Shown one piece after another: positions 22,515 through 34,965 of a stretch of 64,000 nucleotides of DNA. The notes beneath the pieces are model-generated. The model did not search any database. It had not been told where the DNA came from and saw only the letters and a program-made list of their open reading frames with translations. Where the stretch lies: assembly GCA_945859605.1 (NCBI GenBank), contig OX243820.1:27683896-27747895 (forward strand). Direction: 5' to 3'. The position numbers and the translations under genes were made by a program. The first letter of the stretch is position 1. Each line of letters starts with the position of its first letter. The DNA is from Lumbricus rubellus (Eukaryota > Annelida > Clitellata > Crassiclitellata > Lumbricidae).

Positions 22515-23440
22515 AACTACAGTCAACTGGTCGGCCATCAGCAAGTTTCCGCCTTCCTGATTATATCCGCCGTATTATACACCACCGACCTCAATCTCCT
22601 TCTTCATCGATTATCATCTTGGTTTGGCATCTCTGGCAGCACTCTACCGTGGTCACTGGTCCCAATCCTACTTGTCTTCCAGATCCCTAATTATCCCTTA
22701 AAACCTGAGGCCTCTGTTCACAACCCCTATCATTTCCTTCAAGTTCTAGTCCTGGGTTCACTGCCCTCTACACCGCTCCATTGAGTCATCGTATGGAATC
22801 CTCCTCATTCGACCACCATCTCATAAGCAGACGACACCCAACTTTATAATAATTTATATCTTTCTCTCAAACTCGTTTACCCTCCACTGCCCAGCTACTC
22901 AAAGTAGCTGTCCTGTTCTGAGTGTTAGAGGCTCCAGATGTCTTTGCTACTCCACCATTTGTCACGTAGCCTACTTAGGCTGCAGTAGCAAGGTCGTAGC
23001 TAGGGGGTGTTTTAGGTGTTTTGGCTGTTTGAACACCCATGCACGCCCCAAATGACATAGCACTACCATGAGATAGTGCAAGAGGACCAAGGTGATTTCA
23101 TTTTGAGGCTCTTATTCCTATGTGACAATTTACAATAGATTAAATCATCCTCAAACCCTTTAATCCGTTGATTCGGTTGCTTGTCGACATGCTCAAGATC
23201 GAGTGATCACCACCCCCTCCCAAAAAAAATCCAGGCTTTGGCCTTGTACAATAGGCAGCATTGCGTTTTCTCGCTGATGGGCACTCGACTTTGGATGGCC
23301 ATTGTTGGAGCTACGTCTCTTTCCACAAACATTAATTTTTCTCGATGTACTTTTCTCACCTCTGTTTTTCTTAATAATCGGGAGCGCTTCTGGACAGTTT
23401 CCCCGAAAATGCGCTCTATAAATATTAGATATGAATGACT
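22515..23440 (+). mobile_element. Degenerate CR1-like LINE relic
   Basis: Order and wording follow the RT fragment at 13837-14480 (TCCTGGGTTCACTGCCCTCT; CTCATAAGCAGACGACACCC = eroded YADD), with many frameshifts. A separate 3' end at 23270-23440 ends TGCGCTCTATAAATATTAGA. Gene-like frames here are noise. Confidence 0.55.
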
Positions 23441-23773
23441 TATTCTAAACTAGGAAGTGGAATTGAATGTGAAACACGTAGGCTGTATTTCCGGTAGCCT
23501 AATAGAGCAAGCATGCAATCAGCCCTTTGCCCGGCTTATCGATATTGCCAAGCCATGCGAATATAGACTAATTATTCCTGTTAAATGCTTCATACTTCGT
23601 AAAGTAGGCCCATTAAGCCGACTTATGCCTACACTTGCCTTTGTGATTCATGTGCTTTAATGTCGGACACTAGTAAGCTGATTCAGTCTGGTAATTGTAC
23701 AGGTTTGAATCCATGTTTACATGTTGACTCATTACAAGGATGACAGTCATTGATGACCGCGAAAGGGATGGTC

Positions 23774-23854
23774 AAGACACGATTAGTTCAGCCAAACGAA
23801 GCTACAAAGGCGCTCTCCGTTCTCTTCATGGAAGATTTCACCAGCTAGCTGACG
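23774..23854 (+). promoter_or_regulatory. Core promoter and noncoding exon 1, copy 4
   Basis: AAGACACGATTAGTTCAGCC, TATA-like TACAAAGG (23803-23810), donor GACG|GTAGGT with exon 1 ending at 23854. The TATA box is weakened, as in copy 1. Confidence 0.6.
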
Positions 23855-24460
23855 GTAGGTGTAACTGATGCCAAGCTTTCTCATAGTACTTAGTAAATCG
23901 ATGGGTAAACATTGCTAAACTGCAAAGATTCTTTAATTGAAAAATCTATTCAAGCGATGCCACAAACCTAGATGTGAATTGTTGGTCGGTTATTTGGTAA
24001 GCAGAATTTTTAAATTTGCTGGTAGGGACCTAACGTTGATTTGTTGTGGTTGATCGATTGAGCACTAGCCTGCATGTAATGTTCAGTCTGAACACTACAT
24101 GTAATGTTAATCGTTAAAAATGCCTTCTGCTTAGAACAGATGTAGGCTACTAAAACGCTGTGCATTGTCTTTGGTTTAGTTAGCTTCAATCTACTTACAA
24201 ACCTATCGTATCTAAACCAATCTAACATGATCACAGTATCTGAAGTCATCGGTTCATAACAACGGGTCAAACTGTTCGAAATGTCTTCAGCCTGAATAAT
24301 TGGTCAGCTATTTCAGGGTGTCCGTCGGCCTCCTAAATGTTTAGAAGGCTATTGTAAATATATCTTTTGTGTTGCTTTCAACAGTTCATCATCTAAACAC
24401 TGAACGATCAATCAGCTGCTATTCAACAAAACTTTAAGAGGAAAATCAGAGGAAGGAAAC

Positions 24461-25900
24461 ATGAAGACATCCATTTGTTTAGCTGTTGTGATCGCTCTCG
24501 TAGTCATCCAAATGGTCAACGCACAAGGTCAGTGAGTGAATTTAGTGCCTGAATTCGATTTTTAATTCATTTATGACGCGCCCTGTCCAAAACTACCTGT
24601 TTTCGATGCTGAAGGTTGAGACTAATTAGGCCTATTTTTCATTCAGCAGTAATTATAGCCTAGTTCTTATTAAAGGTTTTGCTGCTAGCGAAGAATTTTA
24701 TTCGAGTAGGCTAGTTCAGTGTCATTTTCATTTCTTCAATTTGTTTCAGCTCTACGCCGTTCCCATTATTTTCCGAATTCTTGATTCTTAGATTTTTGCC
24801 AGATTAACCATTTTTAGGTACTGCCAAAGGTTTCAATAAAGATTTGATTGATCGATTTAATGTTTTGAGGCTGTTACATTCGCGCATAATTATAGGGCCC
24901 ATACTCTGTAGGCTCACTGGACACACTCATTGCGGTTCACTAGTAAGTTGTCTTTTATGTAGCGATATGCGGCTACAAACAATTATGGTTCCACGATTCG
25001 TGGCTGCAGTTTAAAAATATCCGATTTCGGCCAAATACTGTCAAATTACGAATAACTGAACCAGACTCGGCAGTAGCAAGTTCCTCAGCAAATTACAAGA
25101 CATATACAGTTAGAAACAATTATGTCTTGTATCCTTTGGCAGACGATGGTAGGCATGTGTATTGTTTCTAATTAAATTATATCTTCGGCCAATAAATTCA
25201 GACAAGTCCACGTGCGCATATACGAACAAAATTAACTTTAAGTGGTTGCACGTTTCATTGATTCCAGAGACGACCACACCTTGTCCAAAGCAGATCGAAT
25301 GTCTACCGGGTTGTGTCGTAGTTAAGAAGCCTGACGGATGTGAAAAGTGTGCCTGCAGCTGTGAGGTAGGTTTATCAACACCCGCATCATGCAATTATTG
25401 TCGTTGCATTCTGTTGTCACTGAATATTATAATATTTGATGGAATGTTAATACAGGCGTCGCCGCGTCCCTACTAAGCTGGATCTTGACCCCTGTTAGGT
25501 CTCCACATGTCGCCATTATATCTACCTCAGAACTGTTTTAATTCACTGTACCTGGAGATGACTACCAGCGAAAGATTAATTGATGAATTGATTGATTATT
25601 ATTTGATTGATCATCATTATAATCGCGGTCATCATCACTACAATTATCACCACCGTCATTATCATCATTAGCGTTATCATCGATGATTAACTGATTGACT
25701 GAGTGATTGATCGATTGCGTTTATTGACTCGATTGATCCGAAAGATCGGAGGATAATAATTATTAAACTGGGCAATAATTGAGTAAATTTTGTCGCCTTT
25801 CAGGAACTCAACTGTCCTAAAGGTGTGGCCTGTGTTTTCAAAACCGAAGGATGCAACGCGACCATCTGCGTTTTTTATCCAACCTGCGATCCAAATTTCA
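24461..25900 (+). CDS. Copy 4: secreted antistasin-like protein, exon-4 stop lost
   Basis: Exon 2 is 24385-24527 (ATG 24461), exon 3 25268-25365 and exon 4 25804-25900 with a phase-1 donor TTCA|GTGAGC. The signal peptide is MKTSICLAVVIALVVIQMVN. The antistasin-like domain (CPKQIECLPGC..DGCEKCACSC) and the second module (NCPKGVAC..GC..IC..PTC) are intact, with 12 Cys. The TAG that ends copy 6 is replaced by TTC. Either the donor is spliced to a downstream exon, or translation runs into an ATTC microsatellite until TAG at 26164-26166. No exon 5 of its own follows. The nearest phase-compatible exon 5 is 27738-27841 (copy 5), which would give a 121-aa chimera. Confidence 0.72.
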
Positions 25901-25914
25901 GTGAGCTCATTTTC

Positions 25915-26058
25915 TCTCGCTCATTCATTCATTCGTTCTTTCGTTCATGCATTTATTCAATCATTCAAACATTCATTCATTTTTTTCATTCATTCATTCA
26001 TTCATTCTTTCTTTCATTCTTTCATTCACTCATTCATTTATTCGTGCAAATTCACATA
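25915..26058. repeat. (ATTC)n microsatellite after copy 4 exon 4
   Basis: Tetranucleotide CATT/ATTC tract. Read in the exon 4 frame it encodes FIHSF-type repeats. It is also seen, much shorter, after exon 4 of the other subfamily A copies. Confidence 0.85.
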
Positions 26059-26170
26059 GGTTCACATACTCGCGTTTATTATCATATACATCTAGGCCTA
26101 AGCGTAATTTCCAAACATGTCAATCGCCACTTGAATCCAAGCTGTGGGCGCCAGCTCATTCACTAGCGCT
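26032..26170. repeat. Duplicated 140-bp segment, also at 29822-29940
   Basis: Both segments run from CATTTATTCGTGCAA-like sequence to CAGCTCATTCACTAGCGCT. It sits exactly at the junction between copies 4 and 5, so it may mark the rearrangement breakpoint. Confidence 0.65.
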
Positions 26171-26438
26171 TCGTCTATAATTGGCGGGGATTTGGTCCTG
26201 ACAACTAAATTAACCAAATCTGACATCACCGATCATCGGCATAGATGACCGGTGTCAATTATTATCAAACTGTTTGAAAATATCTCCAGCCTGAATGACT
26301 GGTCCGCTATAACAAGTGCACATACAAACAAATACTAAATGTTTAGAGTTATAATTATTATGCTTTGCGTTGCTTTTAAAAGCTCCTATTCCTGGACGTT
26401 CAACTCCTGGAAACAGTGGAAAATCAGTGACGGGAAAC

Positions 26439-27388
26439 ATGAAGACGTCAGTTTGTTTAGCTGTTGTGATCGCTCTCATGGTCATCCAAATGATCAGCGT
26501 ACATGGTCAGTGATTGAATAATGCTCGTAGTTGACATGTAATACTTTTGTGTCATGTCCTGTTACCGCCCTGGTCCAGACTCCTTATTTGCGTTCCAATA
26601 CGCTAGCTCTAATTATGGCGTGTGATACATTCAGCAGCAATTCGTTCCTCAAAGTGTTCTGTTTGCAAAAGAATTTATTCAGTAATTTTGTGTCATTTAA
26701 ATTTCTTTCATTTATTCTGCGGCAGTTACTTTCACGCCTAAGCCCACTAGGCTCGCAAGTCGCTCATTGCTGGTCATCAGTTCCAAGAAAACAATGACAA
26801 AGGTTTAGAGATGACAGTCGTTATTTAACGCAGTCTATAGGCTAAGCACCAAGATCGTCAAAACGGCGACTAAATACAATCTATGTTTAATCGTAAATAA
26901 TACCACAAGATTTGTTTAACGCCTTACCCGTTCCAAGAATATAGTTTTGTTTCGTTATAATAATTATCGTTATTATGGGTTAGTATTTTTTTAACGTAAA
27001 ACACCAGTTGGGATTTTTTTTAACAGCATCTTACCTACAGCATGACATGCACGACTAAGTTCATATTTTGTGTCTTTTGTCAGACGATGGTAGGTCTATA
27101 TTTTGTATTAGTAGATAGTATGCCGCTCTTCAGCCGATAAATTAAGAAAGTCTATGTGCTCATGTACGTACACAATTATTAACATTAAATGGTTGCACGT
27201 TGCATTGATTCCAGAGACGACTACAGCTTGTCCAGAGCAGAAGATCAGATGTCTTCCAGGTTGTGTTCAAGCTAATGGAACTGACGGATGTCAAAAGTGT
27301 GCCTGTGACTGTGAGGTATGGTCATTTAATTGGCTCATCATCACCCGCGGTCGTCATCATCGGCACCTCCATAATTATGCATCATCAC

Positions 27389-27446
<58 letters not shown>

Positions 27447-27841
27447 GGCATCACCATAATTATGCATCATCATCACCATCATCATCGTGTGGCGTCATTC
27501 TTGCTGTCATCGTTATCACCTGCATCGTTACCATCATCATCATCATTATCATCATCATCATCGTCATCATCATCATTTTATGTATCATCAGCATCATTAT
27601 CATAGTCGTTAGCTGGTTTGGAGACGTCGTAACCATACGTCTCATTCTGCTCTGTTCATGCTGTATGGTTGTAGCAATACTCACGCTATATAAATAGCAC
27701 ATCTACATGTACATGCATGCATCTATGTACATTTTAGATACGTGTACATCGCTGTCTCGCTGCGATCGTAACTGCCCGAAAAGATACAAGACGGATAGAA
27801 ACGGATATCGTCTCTGCGAATGCAAAGCATCTATCGATTGA
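26439..27841 (+). pseudogene. Copy 5: truncated array gene lacking promoter, exon 1 and exon 4
   Basis: Only the end of intron 1 (about 26190 on), exon 2 (ATG 26439, end 26505), exon 3 (27215-27315) and exon 5 (27738-27841) are found. The signal peptide is MKTSVCLAVVIALMVIQMIS. Exon 3 is a normal antistasin-like domain (CPEQKIRCLPGC..DGCQKCACDC). No exon 4 is visible in the 422 bp before exon 5, which consists largely of (CAT)n. Exon 3 (phase 0) cannot join exon 5 (phase 1) in frame; exon 2 can. In exon 5 one conserved Cys is Tyr (NGYRLCEC). It is either a pseudogene, an exon-skipping gene, or a donor of exon 5 to copy 4. Confidence 0.6.
27344..27605. repeat. (CAT/ATC)n microsatellite in copy 5
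   Basis: Long trinucleotide tract directly after the exon 3 donor, occupying the place where exon 4 would be expected. Ser, His and Ile runs in frames are artefacts. Confidence 0.88.
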
Positions 27842-28116
27842 GCAGGCAGCTTTCTGATCGAAAAACACCGTTCTAAAGTTAAAACAGGACGAATTAGAAC
27901 TAAAATAATATTATTGTCCAGTGTTCAAAACGGTCAATGGACGTGGCCATGAAAAAATCGGAGGGTTAGGCTATTTAGTTTTCGGGAGAACATGGTTGCT
28001 TCAGTTTTACACGGTCTATATATCTAGCCTACTGCCAAAAACTATAATTATTAGATGCTATAGATCCGTATAGATGCTAAATAATATTATAATTATACCA
28101 GATGTTATTACTAGAT

Positions 28117-28608
28117 CAGTGGTTCTTAACCAGTGTTCGACCGAACCCCTGGGGTTCGGTGAGCCAGTGCCAGGGGTTCGGCAGAGGTCCTCTGAAATAT
28201 ATATATATATTCAGTGAAAAATCATCTGCTATTTTTCAACTTTTGTTTAATAACTTTTGTTTGAAACCTTATTAAATATAAAGCTGCTCATCCTGTTAAC
28301 CTTAGTTTTGGCTTACTGCACCAGTGCAGTGCAGTGCACCTCCTGATAATTAACACCGGCAGGCGTCTTTCTGTGAAGTAATATAAGGTATTATACCGAT
28401 TAGATAGGCCTATGCAATTTTTCGTTGTTTTTCTGCAGAAATAGCATCGTATGACGTACGCTAAAAGCAAATATTGCCATTTTCTTATAATATTTACACC
28501 GCTCTGCCGAGCAAAAAAGAAAAATTATGGTTCAAACTTGAGGGGTTCGGTGAATGGTCATGGATTTCTCTTGGGGTTCGGCTCCATTGAAAAGGTTAAG
28601 AACCACTG
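28117..28608. mobile_element. hAT MITE with CAGTGGTTCTTAACC termini, 492 bp
   Basis: Termini CAGTGGTTCTTAACC and GGTTAAGAACCACTG are perfect inverted repeats. The 8-bp duplication TACTAGAT is at 28109-28116 and 28609-28616. Internal GGGGTTCGG words recur near both ends. There is no transposase frame. Confidence 0.9.
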
Positions 28609-28725
28609 TACTAGATTATTACCATAATATTCTGCTAGATATCCTCACAGTCTAGATGCTGCTTTTACGGCCATGATGTGTGATGTCCGATATTAGTTAC
28701 GGTAACCAAATTAATTAAGCTTAAT

Positions 28726-29451
28726 CATGGGCGTCCGCAGAAATTTTTTCAGGAGGGGCCAAAAAAATTTCCATGGTCACAGTTACCGTAAATGTTTTAT
28801 TAACAAGAGCTTGAAAAATGCAAAGCTGAAAATTAAGAGTACAAGTATTTTTCAATGAGGTTTCTTAATGCAAATATTTTTCAGTTTCATTGTGTGTATC
28901 AGCTTTAATATGAATAATTTCTTTAGTGCGAAGAAAAACAAATAAAAAGTAGATGTTAAATGTGGGTTCCTGAAGCGGCACTGTAATATTATAAGTCCAT
29001 TGAATCAATTTGAATGAATGAATGAATAAGTGAACAAAAAGTAGGTGTCAGTTTTCAAGGTGCAAGTGTTCCTCTAGCTACTTCTATTGATAGCCTACTT
29101 AATTTTGTGCAGTTGTGAAAGGTTGCATGACAGCGAGATTCCAATCAAGTAGGCCATAATCGATAGAAAAATACTATTTGCAAGGGCGCCTGCCGAAGGG
29201 TAAGCAGCCAATGGTGACTGTTCCAGCTTTTTAAAAGATGTTGATTATGCAAGGCAGAAAATTAAGAGCATGTTTGTATCTACAGAGATTTCTAAACATA
29301 GGTCTCTGGCTTTCACTGTGTGTATCATGCATATCATTAGTGCTTTAATGCGAAGAAATTTGTTAAAAACCCAAAAGTAGTAGTAAAAAAATAAATTTCC
29401 ATTTTCCAGGGGGGCAAGTGCCCCCCTTGCCCCTTTGTGCGGGCGCCCATG
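28726..29451. mobile_element. Nonautonomous DNA element with CATGGGCG termini, 726 bp
   Basis: Inverted ends CATGGGCGTCCGC and GCGGGCGCCCATG are flanked by an exact 8-bp duplication AGCTTAAT (28718-28725 and 29452-29459). The C/G-rich right end (GCAAGTGCCCCCCTTGCCCC) is typical of such elements in marine invertebrates. Assignment to hAT rests on duplication length only. Confidence 0.8.
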
Positions 29452-29599
29452 AGCTTAATTAATAATTAAGCAAATTATTAAGCTTTTATTCTGTAGAAAC
29501 ATTTCTGTCGTCGGCTTAAACTTTCAAATCTAATTTTAAAAGTATTTTTGATGACTTCTATCTGATGATTCCTGCATTAAATATTGACACTATACAGCT

Positions 29600-29775
29600 A
29601 TATGAAATGGACTTTTGGTGTTTTCAGTTCGCTCTGTCTTTCTTTCTGGTAGTAGTTCTTCATCTTTCACTGTCCTCATATTTTGCATTTTCTCTCGACG
29701 TCGATAGCACTGAAAGTGCTTCTTAAAGGCTTTTGCTGACAGAAGCACTTTATAAATGAACATTATAATTAGACG
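29600..29775 (+). mobile_element. LINE 3'-end fragment
   Basis: Ends AGAAGCACTTTATAAATGAA, the same style of 3' terminus as at 5745, 23440, 31735 and 63555. No coding frame remains. Confidence 0.45.
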
Positions 29776-29939
29776 GCAACCTATCCAACTGCATGGTTAC
29801 CGATTAGAGATCATTAGACCCACTCATTTTATTCGTGCAACTTCACATAGGCCGTGTTTATGATCGTAATCGTAATCTCCAAACAAGTAAATCGGCACTA
29901 GAAACCAAGCTGTGGGCACCAGCTCATTCACTAGCGCTG

Positions 29940-30883
29940 AGCCGAGTCAGAGGGTGGTCCTAATGGTTGCTCGGAGGCGGCCAGAGTCAGGTTTCCAGAG
30001 GGTGAGAGGTTGAGGAACTTAGACTTAGACTTAGTTCCTCCTGTTCCGATCGGAGCATTGGTCAACAAGTCTTCGCCACTCCATACGGTCACCAGCTACC
30101 TCCTCCGCCTCGTCCCAATCCAGTCCCATCTTCTCCAGACCTTCCTTAAGAGGTTGAGGAAACTAAAACTAAAACTGCTGTTCAAACCCAACACTCACAG
30201 ACCGAACCATTATGATCTGTAGTAGTTGATTTAAAACGTGGAACACTCTTTCACTCACTCAAACAAACAAATAACACGCGCACACACATACACAAACATT
30301 ATAGAAAGGTAAGCTTAAGCATGTGTTTTCATACAATATAATCGCGCGTGTAGGCTATTCATTATTATTTTGTTATTAGGGCATCTCTGTCTATAGGTCG
30401 TAGTGGCTATGGACGGTGTACGACTGTACGATGAAGAGTTTTTGTACTGTACTGTATTTAAACATTTATAATGCGCCTCTAGTCGGAACCCTGCAGTTGG
30501 GCTAGCCGTTGAGAGCTATTTCACAGTTACATTAGACTGCGACTACTGCAAATAAAACAATGATTGAATTCTTAGGACGAATCCTCAAGTCTGCGCGCAA
30601 AATGCATTTGGACCAAGTAGGTTAACAATAATTATCCTGTCTGTCGAAGTTCATTCGCATTCGGTCCACAATGAAATCTGATGATAATTGGTCCGAAGAT
30701 TACCGATAGATGTAGCCTAAACAAGAAAAGTTTCCACTTGCTTCGAATTCCCCTCCATGCCGATCATCCAAGTCCATTCACTCACGGCCATGACCTCTGT
30801 GCTTGCACACTAACACATGCGTCGTGCATCAGAACTAACTGGTCACACACACGCACGCACATACACACACACACACACACGCA

Positions 30884-30930
<47 letters not shown>

Positions 30931-31430
30931 GTAGGCCTACACAGAATTACACATTATAATAATAGGGCCTATAGAATTATCGTTTAGTCGATGATCCGGT
31001 TGACAGACCGGTTACCGTACACGGCGTACAGACTACAGTGTAGTGCCTGCAGGCGTGCATGCTCACACTGCTCAGTCGGTGATAGCAACAATAATAAATT
31101 AGCCAATGCCCTGTTGCGTTGGAAATTTCCTTCTGAGACTATCAGAGCCGATGTCACGATAATAAAGTCTCCACCAGATACTCTGCATGAGAAGAAACTC
31201 TGACCATTGAAATAGAATCTCCGGTACAAATTTATATCCCTGCCGGGCCTGCATTTAATTTTATATTATTTTCTTAAATTAATTGTTTTTTCTGTTTTAT
31301 TAGTGGAATCTGGATATGGAAGAAATTTTAATGATGAAGAAATTTATGAAGCATAATTATTTATCTATATTATTATATAATTATATTATTATATAATTAT
31401 ATTATTATATAATTATATTATATTCGAAGC
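29940..31430. other. Intergenic spacer with simple repeats
   Basis: Contains a CTTAGA/AACTAAA-bordered dispersed segment (30000-30220), a (CA)n microsatellite (30845-30930) and AT-rich palindromic repeats (31368-31425). I see no supported gene. Confidence 0.5.
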
Positions 31431-31439
31431 AATATAATT

Positions 31440-31740
31440 ATGCTATGCAACCTTACATTGGGTATCCAAGGACGTCGTCAGCTACGCTCTGCTGATAAGG
31501 GAGTCCTCTTGGTTCCTTTTGCTCGTACTGCTACCATGAAGAATCGAGCCTTTTCTGTGGTTGGTCCGACGGTCTGGAATAGCCTTCCTTTTGAGCTGCG
31601 CCTACACCCTGGGACTCTACCAGGATCGTTCCTTACTAAACTTAAAACTGTTCTTTTCGGGCGCGCTGGAGTCGGGAGCGCCACTGAGTAGTTTTTACTT
31701 GAAGGAGCGCTATATAAATGTCCGAATGAATGAATGAATG
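31440..31740 (+). mobile_element. CR1-like LINE 3' fragment
   Basis: The 83-codon frame reads MKNRAFSVVGPTVWNSLPFE then FLTKLKTVLF, a typical LINE polymerase C-terminus. It is followed by GGAGCGCTATATAAATGTCC and a GAATGAATGAATGAAT tail. It is 5'-truncated. Confidence 0.8.
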
Positions 31741-32242
31741 AATAATAATATGTTTATAAGTAATTGTACATTTCAACTTTAATAACACCACTAGAATGTA
31801 GTAGCCGCCATTTTGCCATTAATTAAAGCGAGGTAGAGAGATAAAATTGACAATGTTTGATATGAATGACGGAATGAATTAATGATCCATTCTAAAAAAT
31901 ATTATAATATTATGAAGTAGAATTGAATGTGAAATACCTAGCCTATAGCTGTTTTAAGCTGGCATGAAATCAGAATTTTCCACTGTTTATCGATTATACC
32001 CTGCCACGTGAAAAATAATTCCTGTTAAATCTTTCAGACTTCGTAAAGTAGACCTATTAAGTCTAACTAGGTGTGCATTACCTTTGCAGACGCTAGGAAA
32101 TTCGTTCAGGCTGGCTGATCATTGCACAGATCGGATTTCAAGGACTGTTTACGGTTTACCTGATGGCTCATTGACCATGATGATGGGCCCACCCCTAGGG
32201 ATGGTGGTGGTGATGATGGCGGCTGTCTCGGGGGGGGGGGCT

Positions 32243-32327
32243 AAGACACGATTAATTCAGCCAGATGAAGCTATAAAAGGCGCTTTACCTTTCATCCCTT
32301 ATTCGGGACTTCTCAATGTATCTGACG
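32243..32327 (+). promoter_or_regulatory. Core promoter and noncoding exon 1, copy 6
   Basis: AAGACACGATTAATTCAGCC, TATA box TATAAAAG (32272-32279), donor GACG|GTAGGT with exon 1 ending at 32327. It is nearly identical to copy 3 in sequence and spacing. Confidence 0.72.
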
Positions 32328-32697
32328 GTAGGTATAGACGATTATAACAATTATTGTGCTCTGCTAAATTGAAGATGAGAAGCTACTGAAGTGTTTCTTA
32401 TTTAGGCCTTGGAAAGTCGAAAGATTAGAACTGCTAAACTGTACACATTGCTAATAATTATAATAGCAAATCTATTCCAGCGATGCTGCTATCCTAGATG
32501 TGATTTGTTGGGATGCCATTCCGGCAATTAGTGTCTTATTTTGATGAAACGTAGATTGGTTGGTGGATCGACAGAGAACTAGACAGAAAATTAAATTAAA
32601 GTCAAATTGAATTAAAATTAATGTCTTCGGCTTAGAACAGAGGTGCAAAAACGCTGAACATTGTCTTCGGCTTACAAATGTAATCTCAATCCACTTA

Positions 32698-34640
32698 GGG
32701 TCGTTTCAGATAAAGTGAACCATCAGGTTGAGTGAACCACTTCTGCTAGAAATTGTCTGTGCACCAAACTATTAATGTCAAATTCACGCGGTGGCTATTT
32801 TTAGATTGCGCTGCCTCTTGGCTACCAAGTCAGCGGGTTATTTGAAACATACCTAGCAACCTCATGTTATGATCGATAGAGAAATGTCGGACGCCGACGA
32901 AACTTCCCAAAATTGAAGTGTCCTACTTTTTAGAGGGGGTATAACAAAAGTCGGTTTTACGGCTAAATGCATTAACCTATGCAGGGAATTTTTCTCTGTA
33001 TGAATTCGGGCATGTGAATGAATTAAAAAAAGCAGTTTAAATGTCTGATTGAACGATTTTGCGAGCCGTTTGTGCCAGTTTAATCATGCGGTCCACTTTG
33101 CTTGCACACATTGGTAAAGTGAACCACAAAAGTCCAACTAAAGTGAACCAGTGGTTCACTTTATCTGATAGGCTAATAGCCTGGTAAATGAATTATAGAT
33201 AGGCCTAAATTGGATATTACTTATGATAACATAAAAATTAGCCCACATTGTAAGCAAATTAATGCTAGTAGGCCTAATAATTTTATTATCGAAAAATCCA
33301 TTTTTGAAGTTTAGCTATAAATTTATTTGCACCACAATGGGAAAACTCCACCATCATGGAACAAAACATAAGAAAAGAAGGAGAAAGAAAGACCAGCAAA
33401 ATTGTCACTGAAAAAGACAACAATAAAAATAGACCTATAGGCCTACGTGGAACACATGCAGGTTGTATGGAAAGAGCATTGAAAGACAACATGCTTTCGC
33501 AAAACAGGCAGGCATATAAAAGTTTCATCAGTTTTTGGCATGTGGTGGCCAGTTATTTTGAGACTTGGCCATTGTGTGATTCAGTTTCACCAGGCAACAT
33601 TGAAACATTGTGTTACCAGGTACCTAAAATTGGCACCCAGTTGTGAGATTGTAAAAGTGTCTGACTCGAGCTTAAATAGTGGTGTTAAGAATGCAGAACC
33701 TGCATAATCCAACTCTATCAAGCAACTTTAGCAGTGCCTTAGTTTTTGGTCTCGGTTCAAGCACAGGCATTGAGACAATGTCAACTTTACAGATATTATT
33801 TTGGTACCACACAGTGTTTCTTAGTTCCAGCAAAAATTTATTATGCAAGCTAGGCTATAATAAGATGCAAGAAATTTTGACTCACAGAACTAACATTAGG
33901 CCTCTCCCAGTACTATCAAAAATTGTAGAGAATCAAATCTTAACCATCATTGAATATTATGTTTGACTGCATTCCTCGATGATCTTGAATCCACAAATGC
34001 AATTGTGGCTGCTCTGGTCAATTCAAACTTTGGAGGTTTGCTGTTTGGGCTCTTTTTGCCTATTGCCACTCTCTGTGTGGTACCAAAATAAGATCTGTAA
34101 AGGATAGCTCTACTGACATGAAAGTTGCATAGCTATGAATAAGTCACTGGTCTAAGTCATTGGTCAAATGAATGCTAGATGTGGCCATCTCTTGAGCAAT
34201 CTCAGCATTACCAGATCCATGGTTCACATAGGGCCTAGTCTCAATGCCTGTGCATGAACTCATGATCAACTTCTAAGTTCAGTTTAGGTTGACACATATT
34301 AAAATTGGTGCAAATGTTTACATTTTGCTGTGATTTATATAAACTATTAGGCTTTTGCATTTGGATAAGTGTATAGTTTGATACAAGCAAGATCTGGTTC
34401 ACTTTATCGAAAAAACTGATTCACTATATCTTAAACTTCAGGTAAAGAGAACCACTGGACATTAAAAGTTTGAATTGGTATATGACCCACTCAACCTCAA
34501 CACCGGCCCAGTTTAACTGCATAGCCTTATAGAGCAATCACTGCTCTTTAAAATGATGTATTTGAATCCTTGATACGATGCTTCTGAAGGTAGCAAAGTG
34601 GCCAAACGTGAAAAGTGGTTCACTTTATCTGAAACGACCC
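32698..34640. mobile_element. Nonautonomous DNA transposon in intron 1 of copy 6, about 1.94 kb
   Basis: Inverted termini: the left starts GGGTCGTTTCAGATAAAGTG and the right ends CACTTTATCTGAAACGACCC. The flanks fit a TA duplication. Paralogous intron 1 of copy 4 reads CAATCTACTTACAAACCTAT, an empty site. The word GGTTCACTTTATC or its complement recurs internally (for example near 33150 and 34390). No transposase is recognisable; the longest frames are about 95 codons without motifs. Confidence 0.8.
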
Positions 34641-34965
34641 CTACAAACCTATTAAACCTGCAATCTAATATTACCAGATATCTTTTTTTATGGAAGAGCA
34701 TGTTTTTCGGGAACAGCTGATCTGAAGCAAAATTTAAAACACCGATCATCGGCATAGATCACCGTTTTCAAACCGTTTGAAATGTCTTCAGCTTAAAATG
34801 TCACTAGTCTGCCATTTCACAGAGTCTCTGTGCTAAATGTTTAGTATCATAATAATGTAATTATATCCTTTTCTTTGCTTTCAAAAGCTCGTCATATATA
34901 AGCACTGAGCGATCGATCAACTTCTTTTCAACAAAACTTTAAGAGGAAAATCAGAGGAAGAAAAC

